Under the pieces are notes generated by a model that made no database searches, was not told the DNA's origin, and saw only the letters and a list, made by a program, of their open reading frames with translations. The translations under genes were made by a program, and so were the position numbers. A DNA stretch of 10,136 nucleotides from Bacteroidales bacterium UBA6445 (GTDB lineage Bacteria > Bacteroidota > Bacteroidia > Bacteroidales > UBA932): NCBI GenBank assembly GCA_002439585.1, contig DJOF01000012.1:120895-131030 (forward strand), written 5' to 3'. Shown here piece after piece: positions 1 to 7,858 of this stretch. Positions within the stretch are counted from its first letter, which is position 1. Each line of letters begins with the position of its first letter.

Positions 1-36
1 CCAGATCCCAAACCAGATCCCAAACCAGATCCCAAA
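1..36 (+). repeat. 12-bp in-frame tandem repeat coding for (PDPK)3
   Basis: Three identical consecutive copies of CCAGATCCCAAA occupy bases 1-36, followed by a diverging CCGGCAGCC. The unit is a multiple of three, so gain or loss of copies would change the Pro-Asp-Pro-Lys linker length without shifting the frame. The array reaches the window edge, so its full copy number is not visible. The lack of synonymous differences between copies suggests recent expansion by slippage. Confidence 0.9.
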
Positions 37-474
37 CCGGCAGCCCCGACTATTTCATGGCCCTCCAATCCTGACTTCTCCCCTATGGAGATAAGCGCGA
101 GCATGGATGTCAACCTTAAGATCACGGCTCCAGGGAAGATCAAGACATTTGCAATAGACGTGAAGTCAGCAACTCTGTTCAGCACACTTTCCCTCATGGT
201 AAGCCCGGCATATATTGATTCTGCCAAAGGAATTGTCACCCTTGACCTTATTGAGGACGCGACATGCATCAAGAACATGTCTCAGCTAGGCATACCTACA
301 GGAGACGAACTGAAAGGAGCTACAGAGAAAGATTTCGCACTCTCTCAGCTTGTGCCGTTGATTGCCGCCCTCAATCCAACTCCAGACTCCGACCATATAT
401 TCACCCTCAAACTAAGCGATGAGGAAGGACAGACTTTGGAGAAGGCTCTGACTTTCCATTATACAGGAAAATAA
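1..474 (+). CDS. Partial exported (probable lipo-) protein with PDPK-repeat linker, 5' end outside window
   Basis: The reading frame is open from base 1 to a TAA at 472-474, giving 157 visible residues, so the gene starts upstream of the window. The ATG at 85 is internal, not the start. Visible residues 1-13 are three Pro-Asp-Pro-Lys units plus Pro, a flexible spacer of the kind that separates domains or holds a domain away from the membrane. Residues about 17-157 form a compact, beta-rich domain ending in Phe-His-Tyr-Thr-Gly-Lys. From memory, similar domains (a start like 'W-P-x-N-P-x-F-x-P-M-E-I' and later 'P-T-G-D-x-L') occur in Bacteroides lipoproteins encoded beside DUF4493 proteins. The missing N-terminus would be expected to carry a signal peptide and lipobox, and perhaps its own DUF4493 domain; this is inference. 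The next gene begins 12 bp downstream on the same strand, suggesting an operon. Molecular function is unknown. Confidence 0.75.
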   Translation, partial: PDPKPDPKPDPKPAAPTISWPSNPDFSPMEISASMDVNLKITAPGKIKTFAIDVKSATLFSTLSLMVSPAYIDSAKGIVTLDLIEDATCIKNMSQLGIPTGDELKGATEKDFALSQLVPLIAALNPTPDSDHIFTLKLSDEEGQTLEKALTFHYTGK

Positions 475-486
475 AGATTTCTCAGC

Positions 487-2253
487 ATGAAAGCCGACAA
501 ACTGATATTAGGGCTGGCTGTCATCGCCTGCGCCTGCAACCGGGATACCGTCAGAGAAGGAGAAGGTTATCTTGCTATAAGCCCTCTTGAGGACAAATCC
601 ACAGTTGAGGTCTCGACCAAAGCTGTTGACGCAGCCTCAAGCCCGTTCATACTGAAAATCTACGAGGGAAAGGAGTTGGTGCAGACTGTGGATGACCACA
701 GAACTCTCTTTGACAACCCGTTGATACTCAATTGTGCAACCTACACTGTGCAGGCATACAACCGTGAGGAAAATGAGGCCATCATGGACTCTCCAAGATA
801 TTTCGGGGAAGCAACCGTCAAGATAAATAACAACGAGACATCCAACACTGACATCATCTGCCAGCTCTCGGACGTATTAGTAAGCCCGTCGTTCAGCGAC
901 GAGCTCAAGGCTGCGTTCACCGATTACTCGCTTGAAGTGAGCAACGGAAAGGGAAACCTTGTATGGAGCGAGAAGGAAGGGACACTCGGCAAGACTGGGT
1001 ATTTCAAGGTAAGTGACTCGCTGATATGGACCCTCAGCCTTACCAACAAGGCCGGAAGGAAATTCAGCAAGAGTGACAAATATACCGGCCTCAAGGCTCG
1101 CCAGCACTATGTCTTGGATTTCAAAGCAACTACAACAGACCCAGAGAGTGGGGCTGCAGGACCTATCAAGATTATTCTTGACGACGGCATGACAGAAAGG
1201 AGCTTCGACCTTCTGCTTGACTTCACGACTACAGATGCAGAAGTGAATGGAGCAGACGTATGGGCAGCCTACGCGGACATCACAGGTATATTTAAGAACG
1301 AGACGGTACCGGAGGGATTTGGACTTGAATACAAGAAGACGGCCGATGATAGTTGGACGGCATTTGACGGAGAGATCAAGACAGATACAAAAGCAAAGTC
1401 ATTTTCTGCAAGAATCACCGGATTGGAGAGTTCAACGGCCTATGTGGTAAGAGCCAAGACCGCAGAAGGCAAAGGCAAGAGGGAATATTCATTCACCACT
1501 GAGACTGCCGAAGTGCTACACAACATGAGTTTTGACGCATGGTACACTGACGGAAGTTCACCTATGCCCAATGCTTCAGCCGGATACAAGGTATGGGACT
1601 CAGCCAATCCAGGTTCGGCAAGTTTCGGCGTTGTCCCGACAAATCCTGAAGCAAGTCATCTTGCTGTAACAGGCACAGGTAAGAAAGCGGCAAAACTTGA
1701 GAGTATGAATGCTCCTCTTGTCAACTTCGCCGCAGGCAACATATACACCGGACAGTTCGGGGGGACTATCATGAGTCTGAGCAATCCCGGAGCCAAGCTT
1801 AACTGGGGTGTACCTTTCAGATCCCGTCCTCTTGCCCTCAAAGGGTATTTCGACTACAGGCCCGTTGCTATCAACCAAACTGACGGAAGCCACGAATACT
1901 TGCGCGACAAACCTGACACCTGCCAGATACAGATTTTCCTGACTGACTGGAAGTCCCAGTTCGAGATAAATACTGCGGAGAAGAGATTCGTCAACGTTAA
2001 CGACAAATCTATAATCGCCTACGGCAAGATAGAGTCCGGAACTCTAACTTCAACAAAGACAGGATTAGTCAATGGATACGAGCCTTTCACTATCAAGCTT
2101 GAATACAGGGACAAGACCCGCAAACCGACCATGATCGTGATCGTGGCATCCGCAAGCAAATACGGGGATTATTTTACAGGTGGCAAGAACAGTATCCTGT
2201 ATCTTGATGAGTTCGAGTTCGTTTACGATCCTTCAGAGCTCAATTCAAAATGA
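487..2253 (+). CDS. DUF4493 / PCMD-domain lipoprotein
   Basis: This 588-residue protein is probably exported and lipid-anchored. It has a short N-terminus (Met-Lys-Ala-Asp-Lys), a hydrophobic stretch at 6-14 and a lipobox-like Val-Ile-Ala-Cys with Cys15; Cys17 is an alternative anchor. Residues about 26-235 resemble DUF4493, with the Gly-x-Gly-Tyr-Leu start, a Thr-Lys-Ala near 44-46 and a Pro-Arg-Tyr-Phe-Gly segment near 103-107. Residues about 250-338 look like a fibronectin-III-like beta-sandwich ending in Tyr-Ser-Phe-Thr-Thr-Glu. Residues about 345-582 match PCMD ('putative carbohydrate metabolism domain'), with Phe-Asp-Ala-Trp, Val-Trp-Asp-Ser-Ala-Asn, Ala-Gly-Asn-Ile-Tyr-Thr-Gly, Pro-Phe-Arg-Ser-Arg-Pro and a terminal Tyr-Leu-Asp-Glu-Phe-Glu. 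A role in glycan binding or processing at the cell surface is suggested only by the PCMD label; no catalytic residues are recognisable. It sits 12 bp after the upstream gene and overlaps the next one by 4 bp, so co-expression is very likely. Confidence 0.85.
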   Translation: MKADKLILGLAVIACACNRDTVREGEGYLAISPLEDKSTVEVSTKAVDAASSPFILKIYEGKELVQTVDDHRTLFDNPLILNCATYTVQAYNREENEAIMDSPRYFGEATVKINNNETSNTDIICQLSDVLVSPSFSDELKAAFTDYSLEVSNGKGNLVWSEKEGTLGKTGYFKVSDSLIWTLSLTNKAGRKFSKSDKYTGLKARQHYVLDFKATTTDPESGAAGPIKIILDDGMTERSFDLLLDFTTTDAEVNGADVWAAYADITGIFKNETVPEGFGLEYKKTADDSWTAFDGEIKTDTKAKSFSARITGLESSTAYVVRAKTAEGKGKREYSFTTETAEVLHNMSFDAWYTDGSSPMPNASAGYKVWDSANPGSASFGVVPTNPEASHLAVTGTGKKAAKLESMNAPLVNFAAGNIYTGQFGGTIMSLSNPGAKLNWGVPFRSRPLALKGYFDYRPVAINQTDGSHEYLRDKPDTCQIQIFLTDWKSQFEINTAEKRFVNVNDKSIIAYGKIESGTLTSTKTGLVNGYEPFTIKLEYRDKTRKPTMIVIVASASKYGDYFTGGKNSILYLDEFEFVYDPSELNSK

Positions 2254-2921
2254 TTAAGATGAGACATATCATATTCATAGCAGCGACGGCCATGGCCTTT
2301 TTCTCCATGGTCTCCTGCAATCTTGACAATGACACACGATACCCAGACGTGCCGGCTGACATAACTGTTTTTGAGGTCAAGGGGCAGAAGTCATCGACTA
2401 TCGACCCCAACAATCTTAGTGTGACAGTTGACTTGCCAGAGGAGGCAAATACGGAGTCTCTGGAGATAGCAAGGTTTAAGTTCACAGAAGGGGCACAGTG
2501 CAAGACTCCAGGCATGGAAGCAGGCTCTAAGATCGACCTTAGCAAAGACATGCACGTTGTCCTGTACCGCTATAAGGAATATGTATGGACCATCTCGGCC
2601 ACCCAGAAGGTTGAAAGGTATGTCCATTGCGAGAGACAAGTCGGAGATGCAGTCATAATTCCTTCAGAGAAGAAAATCAACCTCACAGTCACTCCTGACA
2701 AGACCAGCTATATTGACGTGCGTACCAAACTGGAGATCACCGACATGAAGCTCGGCAGGACGGGCTCCAAGGTCATCTCCACAACGGACAACAAAGGCGT
2801 AACCACTAAGATAGAGTCTTTTCCTGTCATTCTCGACTGCTTCTACGAGCGTACTTTCACTGTCGAAGAAGACGGCAAGACCTACGACTGGAAAATGATT
2901 GTCTTGACTTCCGAAGACTGA
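2250..2921 (+). CDS. Hypothetical lipoprotein, third gene of the DUF4493/PCMD cluster
   Basis: This 223-residue protein has a clear lipoprotein signal: basic Lys-Met-Arg-His, a hydrophobic core at about 7-21 and a lipobox Met-Val-Ser-Cys with the lipid-bearing Cys23. Asn-Leu-Asp-Asn-Asp follows the Cys; acidic residues right after the anchor are a feature of surface-exported Bacteroidetes lipoproteins. The mature part reads as two successive small beta-rich (Ig-like) segments, roughly 35-115 and 120-223, the first ending in Tyr-Val-Trp-Thr-Ile-Ser and the second in Tyr-Asp-Trp-Lys-Met. I do not recognise the family with confidence; general resemblance to Bacteroidales lipoproteins such as DUF5018 is only an impression. 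The ATG at 2250 overlaps the TGA of the upstream gene (ATGA), which favours translational coupling and this start; an in-frame ATG at 2259 is possible and leaves the lipobox intact. Function is unknown, and the partnership with the PCMD lipoprotein is inferred from the overlap. Confidence 0.8.
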   Translation: MIKMRHIIFIAATAMAFFSMVSCNLDNDTRYPDVPADITVFEVKGQKSSTIDPNNLSVTVDLPEEANTESLEIARFKFTEGAQCKTPGMEAGSKIDLSKDMHVVLYRYKEYVWTISATQKVERYVHCERQVGDAVIIPSEKKINLTVTPDKTSYIDVRTKLEITDMKLGRTGSKVISTTDNKGVTTKIESFPVILDCFYERTFTVEEDGKTYDWKMIVLTSED

Positions 2922-2927
2922 CGGAAG
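2908..2927. terminator. Weak hairpin between convergent genes
   Basis: A perfect 6-bp inverted repeat, CTTCCG (2908-2913) and CGGAAG (2922-2927), with an 8-nt loop spans the stop codon of the third lipoprotein gene and lies just beyond the metG stop. It could slow polymerase in either direction, but no run of T follows it on either strand, so it is not a convincing intrinsic terminator. Only 23 bp separate the two convergent genes and no better candidate is present. Confidence 0.25.
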
Positions 2928-2944
2928 AGACTCTATCTCAGGTA

Positions 2945-5134
2945 TTACCCGATCTCTGAACCATTGTGAAGGACTTCTGCAGGAGTGATGTAGCGCATCT
3001 TGCCATCGCCCTGCTTTGCCATGAGTATCATTCCCTTCGACTCTATGCCGAAGATAACGCGGGGCTTGAGATTGGCAAGGATGCATATCTGCTTGCCTAC
3101 GATGTCCTGTGGGGTATAGAACTCTGCTATGCCGGATACTATGACACGCTTGTCGATCCCCGTATCGATTGTTAGTTTCAGCAATTTGTCAGATTTTGGA
3201 ACCTTGACGGCTTCAAGTACTGTAGCTGTACGTATATCCATCTTGCCGAAATCATCGAAAGTCACCTCGTCCTTCTGCGGTGCAACCATATTTGCAGCCG
3301 CGGCCTTGGCTGCTGCCAAGTTAGCAGCCTTAATCTCCTCAAGCCTCTTGGTCTGAGCCTCAACCACACTGTCCTCTATCTTGGAGAACAGAAGTTCCGC
3401 CTCTCCGATAAGATGGCTTTCTGGAAGAAGATTGTCCTGCCCGAGCATATCCCATGACAATACCACGCCATCACCGGAAGTCCTAGCATGATCGTCTGGC
3501 ACAGTATGCAAGGCACGGCTCTCACCTTCCTTGTATATATTGTCACTGTCAGTATCTGACTCGCCATGCCTATGGTCAAAACCGGCATTGACACCGACAT
3601 TTAATATCCTGCGAAGTTTCTCTGCTGAGAAAGGCAGGAATGGCTCAAAGGCAAGAGCCAAGTCGGCACAGATCTGAAGCGATACACGGAGTATGGAAGC
3701 AGCCCTGTTCATATCTGTCTTTGCAACTTTCCAAGGCTCTGTATCCGAGATATATTTGTTGCCTATACGAGCCATATTCATGGCTTCCTTGAGAGCCTCA
3801 CGGAAATGGAAACCTTCAAGATAGTTTTCCAAAGCCTTGCGGCACTCTGGGATCTGTGCAAGTGTCTGCCTGTCAATCTCCTCCGGCTTGAGGTCTGCCG
3901 GCACCTTGCCTCCGAAATACTTGTGCGTCAGAACGACAGCTCTGTTCACGAAATTGCCGAACACGGCCACAAGCTCACTGTTGTTGCGCTGCTGGAAATC
4001 CTTCCATGTGAAGTCATTGTCCTTGGTCTCAGGAGCATTGGCACAGAGCACGTACCTTAGCACGTCCTCCTGTCCGGGGAACTGCTCAAGATACTCGTTG
4101 AGCCACACGGCCCAATTGCGTGAAGTGGAGATCTTGTCCCCTTCTAGATTGAGGAACTCGTTGGCCGGGACATTGTCAGGCAGGATATATCCGCCATGCG
4201 CCTTAAGCATCGAAGGAAATACAATGCAATGGAATACTATATTGTCCTTGCCTATGAAATGTACAAGCCTCGTGTCCTCGTCCTGCCACCATTTCTTCCA
4301 TGATACAGGCAAGAGCTCTTGAGTATTGGAAATATATCCGATAGGAGCATCAAACCACACATACAGCACCTTGCCTTCAGCACCGGGAATCGGAAGCGGT
4401 ACACCCCAGTCAAGATCTCGGCTTACAGCGCGGGGCTGAAGATGGGCGTCAAGCCATGATTTGCACTGGCCGTAGACATTGGTCTTCCACTCCCTGTGCT
4501 GTTCCAAGATCCATTCGCGAAGCCAAGGTTCATAGCGGTCAAGCGGGAGATACCAGTGCTTGGTAAGCTTCTTTACTGGCTTGCTTCCACTGAGCTTCGA
4601 CTTCGGGTCTATCAGTTCTTCCGGGCTCAATGTACTTCCGCATTTCTCACACTGGTCACCATACGCATTTGGATTGCCGCACTTGGGACATGTACCGACA
4701 ATATACCTGTCAGCAAGGAAAACCTTTGCCTCGGGATCATAGTACTGCTCGGTTTCCTTCGTTATGAATTTGTCGTCATCATAAAGTTTCTTGAAGAAAT
4801 CAGCCGCATTCTTCTCGTGAACCTTGGAAGTCGTGCGGGAATATATGTCGAAATTTATACCTAATCCCGTAAACGAGTCTTTTATGATCCTGTGATATTT
4901 GTCCACTATATCCTGAGGACTTACGCCTTGCTTCTTGGCAGCAATTGTGATCGGCACACCATGCTCGTCACTGCCGCAAACATACAGCACATCCTCGCCT
5001 TTCATTCTAAGATAACGGACATAGATGTCGGCAGGCACATACACTCCTGCCAAATGTCCTATATGCACCGGCCCGTTGGCATAGGGCAAGGCACAGGTAA
5101 CAAGTGTCCTCTTGAATTTCTTATCCATAATCAT
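2945..5134 (-). CDS. metG: Methionyl-tRNA synthetase with C-terminal tRNA-binding domain
   Basis: This 729-residue cytoplasmic class I synthetase charges tRNA-Met with methionine using ATP. The HIGH signature is at residues 24-27 after Pro-Tyr-Ala-Asn-Gly-Pro-Val. A zinc knuckle has Cys149, Cys152, Cys162 and Cys165. Trp-Phe-Asp-Ala-Pro-Ile-Gly-Tyr belongs to the active site, and KISTS at 334-338 stands in for KMSKS. The helical anticodon-binding domain follows. Residues about 622-729 are the EMAP/Trbp111-like tRNA-binding domain typical of dimeric long-form MetRS. Compared with my recollection of Bacteroides MetRS, about 45 polar residues (roughly 514-558) are inserted before Leu-Ser-Trp-Asp-Met-Leu-Gly, followed further on by an Ala/Lys-rich helical linker near 590-620. 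The start is Met1 at 5134 or Met3 at 5128 (Met-Asp-Lys-Lys-Phe-Lys-Arg), the latter being closer to homologues. It lies 28 bp after dnaG on the same strand and is probably co-transcribed with it. Confidence 0.97.
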   Translation of the reverse strand: MIMDKKFKRTLVTCALPYANGPVHIGHLAGVYVPADIYVRYLRMKGEDVLYVCGSDEHGVPITIAAKKQGVSPQDIVDKYHRIIKDSFTGLGINFDIYSRTTSKVHEKNAADFFKKLYDDDKFITKETEQYYDPEAKVFLADRYIVGTCPKCGNPNAYGDQCEKCGSTLSPEELIDPKSKLSGSKPVKKLTKHWYLPLDRYEPWLREWILEQHREWKTNVYGQCKSWLDAHLQPRAVSRDLDWGVPLPIPGAEGKVLYVWFDAPIGYISNTQELLPVSWKKWWQDEDTRLVHFIGKDNIVFHCIVFPSMLKAHGGYILPDNVPANEFLNLEGDKISTSRNWAVWLNEYLEQFPGQEDVLRYVLCANAPETKDNDFTWKDFQQRNNSELVAVFGNFVNRAVVLTHKYFGGKVPADLKPEEIDRQTLAQIPECRKALENYLEGFHFREALKEAMNMARIGNKYISDTEPWKVAKTDMNRAASILRVSLQICADLALAFEPFLPFSAEKLRRILNVGVNAGFDHRHGESDTDSDNIYKEGESRALHTVPDDHARTSGDGVVLSWDMLGQDNLLPESHLIGEAELLFSKIEDSVVEAQTKRLEEIKAANLAAAKAAAANMVAPQKDEVTFDDFGKMDIRTATVLEAVKVPKSDKLLKLTIDTGIDKRVIVSGIAEFYTPQDIVGKQICILANLKPRVIFGIESKGMILMAKQGDGKMRYITPAEVLHNGSEIG

Positions 5135-5162
5135 AAATATTTTCTATTGTATCCGCCCGACT

Positions 5163-7172
5163 TTATTGCACACGTCCAAGTCTCTGAATTATCCGCTTGC
5201 GGAGCTGGGCGGTCGCCTGAAGCTCTCTAAGCAAGGCAAATTGCTCATTCACGACATCTTCCGTCTGATCACAACGGCGCAGACTGCTGAGCCTTGAAGT
5301 GATATCCATCTCCTTCATCTTGACTTTCATTGAATTGTACACTAAAATAGCCTTGGGCACAGTCATTACCAAATATGAAGGCAGTGCAGTCATTGATGCT
5401 GTAAAATTTTTGACCGTGATCATATACTTGTTGTCCACAAGTGAAGCAACCGTATCTGCCACTTCTCTGTCCGGCTCATCCATAAGCTTGCGGAGAATCT
5501 CGTCATTGCTTATATAGTCAGACGAATCATACAGCGCAAAATAAGCCTTGGATATACGGGCATATATACTGTTCTCGAAGCCGTTTTCCCCGATAGCCGT
5601 CCTTATGAAGTCAGCAACCAGAGGCGTAGACTCGCTGTCGTAATATTCCGAATCCGATTCAAACTCCAAAGGAAAAAGGCCATAGTTGAGTATCAGGCCG
5701 ATAAGATCCTTCTCAGCCGGTGCAATCACCGAATTCTCGATACCTGCACGAGTGGCAGCAGTAGGACTATCCTGAGTCTGCGCGACGGTGGAAGCATCTC
5801 CAGAAGAGAGCTGCCCTTCCTTGCGCCTATTCCTCTCCTCTGCTTTTCTCACCTCGTCAAGCATCCCAAGCCTGGTAGTCGTAATACGAGAATATATTAC
5901 CTGCTCATCTATGCCAAATCTGGATGCCGCGTACTGTACATAGACAGCTCTCTTGATCTGATCTGGGATCAAGGCGATCGTATCCGCTATATCATTGATA
6001 AGGGAAGCTTTCTTTATAGGATCACCACCTGTCTGAGACAGAAGCAGATCCGTCTTGTAGGATATGAAATCCTTCTCATTGGCATCGATAAAAGCCTGGA
6101 CTTCATCAAGAGTATGCTTTCTCGAATACGAGTCTGGGTCATCACCATCAGGTATCAGGACTATACGCACATTCATATTCTCCTTGAGTACCAGACCAAT
6201 ACCGCGCAGTGCCGCATGTATACCGGCAGCATCACCGTCATACATTATGGTGATATTGTCGGTAAATTTCTTAATGAGCCGAACCTGAGGCGTTGTCAGA
6301 GACGTGCCACTCGATGCCACTACATTAGTAATTCCAAGTTGGTGCATTGACAAGACATCCAGATACCCTTCTACAAGAAAACATTTGTCCTTACGGGAAA
6401 TCTCACCCTTGGCAAAATAAATCCCGTACAGGGAATTGCTCTTGTCATAGATCTCTGTCTCGGGAGAATTGACATATTTGCCTATTCCGGCCTCTTTATA
6501 GTCGCTTCTCAGAGTCCTGCCACCAAAGGCTATTACGCGCCCGCTCACAGAATGTATCGGGAAAATGACGCGATCATAGAACTTGTCTGAAAGGGTACCG
6601 TCATTTCTCTTGATGCAGACACCGGCAGCGAGGAGAAATTCTTCCTTGTAGCCCTTTGCCAAGGCATCGTTCGTAAGAGTCCTGCCTCCGCTTGGAGACC
6701 ACCCAAGACCATATTTCTCGATTGTAGAGTCTTCTAAGCCTCTGCTCTTGAAATACCTGTAACCCACAGCCCGGCCTTCTTCCGTCTTAAGAGACGCCTT
6801 GAAGAACTCCTGCGTATAGTCCATCACAAGTAGCAGACTCTCCCTCCTCTGCCTTGCTGCAATATCCTCCGCCGTCTCCTCCTTCTCATGAACCTCTATG
6901 CCATATTTGTCAGCGAGATACCTCAACGCCTCGACATATGACATATTCTCATGTTTCATCACGAAGCCGACAGCTGTGCCGGATTCTCCGCAGCCGAAAC
7001 ATTTGAAAATCCCTTTTGTAGGCGATACATGGAAAGACGGGGTCTTCTCATTGTGGAACGGACAGCATGCGACATAGTCGGCCCCACGTCTTCGCAGAGA
7101 CACGAAATCACTCACGACCTCTACAATCTGGGCCGTGTCAAGTATCTTGTCTACTGTCTCTTGAGGAATCAT
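5163..7172 (-). CDS. dnaG: DNA primase
   Basis: This 669-residue protein makes the RNA primers for lagging-strand synthesis and works with the replicative helicase DnaB at the fork. The N-terminal CHC2 zinc-binding domain shows Cys37-Pro-Phe-His40 and Cys58-Phe-Gly-Cys61. The catalytic core follows, with Tyr-Phe-Lys-Ser-Arg-Gly-Leu near 140-146 and the basic segment Phe-Gly-Gly-Arg-Thr-Leu near 216-221. The Toprim metal-binding residues are Glu268 in Val-Glu-Gly-Tyr-Leu-Asp and the Asp312-Gly-Asp314 pair, with Pro-Asp-Gly-Asp-Asp-Pro-Asp at 341-347. A charged then Ser/Thr/Ala-rich linker at about 441-478 leads to the C-terminal domain (about 480-669), the usual DnaB-interacting part, which is the least conserved. 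Length is normal for the family and no key residue is missing. The ATG at 7172 fits the usual family N-terminus and is preceded by a Shine-Dalgarno-like AGGAG. The gene starts 10 bp after the DUF308 stop and is followed by metG. Confidence 0.97.
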   Translation of the reverse strand: MIPQETVDKILDTAQIVEVVSDFVSLRRRGADYVACCPFHNEKTPSFHVSPTKGIFKCFGCGESGTAVGFVMKHENMSYVEALRYLADKYGIEVHEKEETAEDIAARQRRESLLLVMDYTQEFFKASLKTEEGRAVGYRYFKSRGLEDSTIEKYGLGWSPSGGRTLTNDALAKGYKEEFLLAAGVCIKRNDGTLSDKFYDRVIFPIHSVSGRVIAFGGRTLRSDYKEAGIGKYVNSPETEIYDKSNSLYGIYFAKGEISRKDKCFLVEGYLDVLSMHQLGITNVVASSGTSLTTPQVRLIKKFTDNITIMYDGDAAGIHAALRGIGLVLKENMNVRIVLIPDGDDPDSYSRKHTLDEVQAFIDANEKDFISYKTDLLLSQTGGDPIKKASLINDIADTIALIPDQIKRAVYVQYAASRFGIDEQVIYSRITTTRLGMLDEVRKAEERNRRKEGQLSSGDASTVAQTQDSPTAATRAGIENSVIAPAEKDLIGLILNYGLFPLEFESDSEYYDSESTPLVADFIRTAIGENGFENSIYARISKAYFALYDSSDYISNDEILRKLMDEPDREVADTVASLVDNKYMITVKNFTASMTALPSYLVMTVPKAILVYNSMKVKMKEMDITSRLSSLRRCDQTEDVVNEQFALLRELQATAQLRKRIIQRLGRVQ

Positions 7173-7179
7173 GGACGTT

Positions 7180-7184
7180 CTCCT
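7180..7184 (-). promoter_or_regulatory. Shine-Dalgarno-like site of dnaG
   Basis: On the minus strand AGGAG lies 7 nt upstream of the dnaG ATG and shares two bases with the TAG stop of the DUF308 gene. Shine-Dalgarno sites are generally not used in Bacteroidetes, so this may be chance, but spacing and sequence are canonical and would allow ribosomes ending DUF308 translation to restart on dnaG. Confidence 0.4.
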
Positions 7185-7806
7185 ACTGCTCGTCTACCTT
7201 GTGATATTCAACGTCTTTGATACCATCATTTCCTATATGGCCACTGTCAGTGTCATCCTCTCCCGGGAACTTGATGTCGTATTCCTCCTTTGCCTTGCGG
7301 ACCTTGCGCATCGACAGAAGCTCGGAGACTCCGTAATATATTAGAAATACTCCGGCAAGCACGCTCATGACCCTCTCGGAGAAAGGGTTGAAAAGCAGAA
7401 GGACGCCGCCTCCGATTGCTATAAGCGAAAATATAAGTGAGCCGCCGCCTCCGATTAGAGAGGACGCTGCATACAGAGCAAAGAACTGGATAATGCCAAG
7501 AAGCAAGATGACTACACCTATAACAAAGACAATCGCTCCGGCAACCCAATGTGGGAAAAGGAACAGGAGAAGGCCTATTACAATGTCAACGACTGCATTG
7601 ACAGTCATAAGAGTCATCGCTCCGGACTTGCGGTTGGCATATCCGTATCCAAAAGACACAACGCCTGCTGCAAAAAGGAAGGCAGCTATGATCTGCACTA
7701 CTTTTACTGTAGCATCAGCATTGAACACCATCACAAGACCGATCGCGATAGCGCATAAGGCACGCAATATACTGCTTACCTTGTTGTTATAACCAAAAGT
7801 AATCAT
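7183..7806 (-). CDS. DUF308 / HdeD-like integral membrane protein
   Basis: With the start preferred here (ATG at 7806) the protein has 207 residues. It has about six hydrophobic segments in three hairpin pairs, the pattern of the DUF308/HdeD family of inner-membrane proteins, followed by a hydrophilic acidic tail of about 45 residues with Gly-Glu-Asp-Asp-Thr-Asp-Ser. HdeD is linked to acid resistance in Escherichia coli, but most members have no known role and none is claimed here. A longer frame begins at an ATG at 7857 and adds 17 residues (Met-Asn-His-Gly...). I prefer the shorter form because a TATCTTTG -7 box at 7859-7866 would start transcription at or just after that upstream ATG, and because Met-Ile-Thr-Phe-Gly-Tyr followed directly by the first membrane segment looks natural. 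The gene is the first of a probable operon with dnaG (10-bp gap) and metG. Confidence 0.85.
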   Translation of the reverse strand: MITFGYNNKVSSILRALCAIAIGLVMVFNADATVKVVQIIAAFLFAAGVVSFGYGYANRKSGAMTLMTVNAVVDIVIGLLLFLFPHWVAGAIVFVIGVVILLLGIIQFFALYAASSLIGGGGSLIFSLIAIGGGVLLLFNPFSERVMSVLAGVFLIYYGVSELLSMRKVRKAKEEYDIKFPGEDDTDSGHIGNDGIKDVEYHKVDEQ

Positions 7807-7858
7807 ACACTTGATGATAAATAAGGCCACGGGACGTCCTCTGGCCCCATGATTCATG

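Noticed and set aside
1600..1893. 97-codon minus-strand frame within the PCMD region
   Set aside because: It is antisense to the PCMD coding sequence and has no domain or start context.
2664..3086. 140-codon minus-strand frame spanning the end of the third lipoprotein gene and the metG 3' end
   Set aside because: It is a shadow of two supported genes in other frames; the composition shows no domain or start signal.
3837..4322. 161-codon plus-strand open frame inside metG
   Set aside because: It is fully antisense to conserved MetRS coding sequence including the KISTS region; the product is Ser/Leu/Cys-rich with no recognisable domain.
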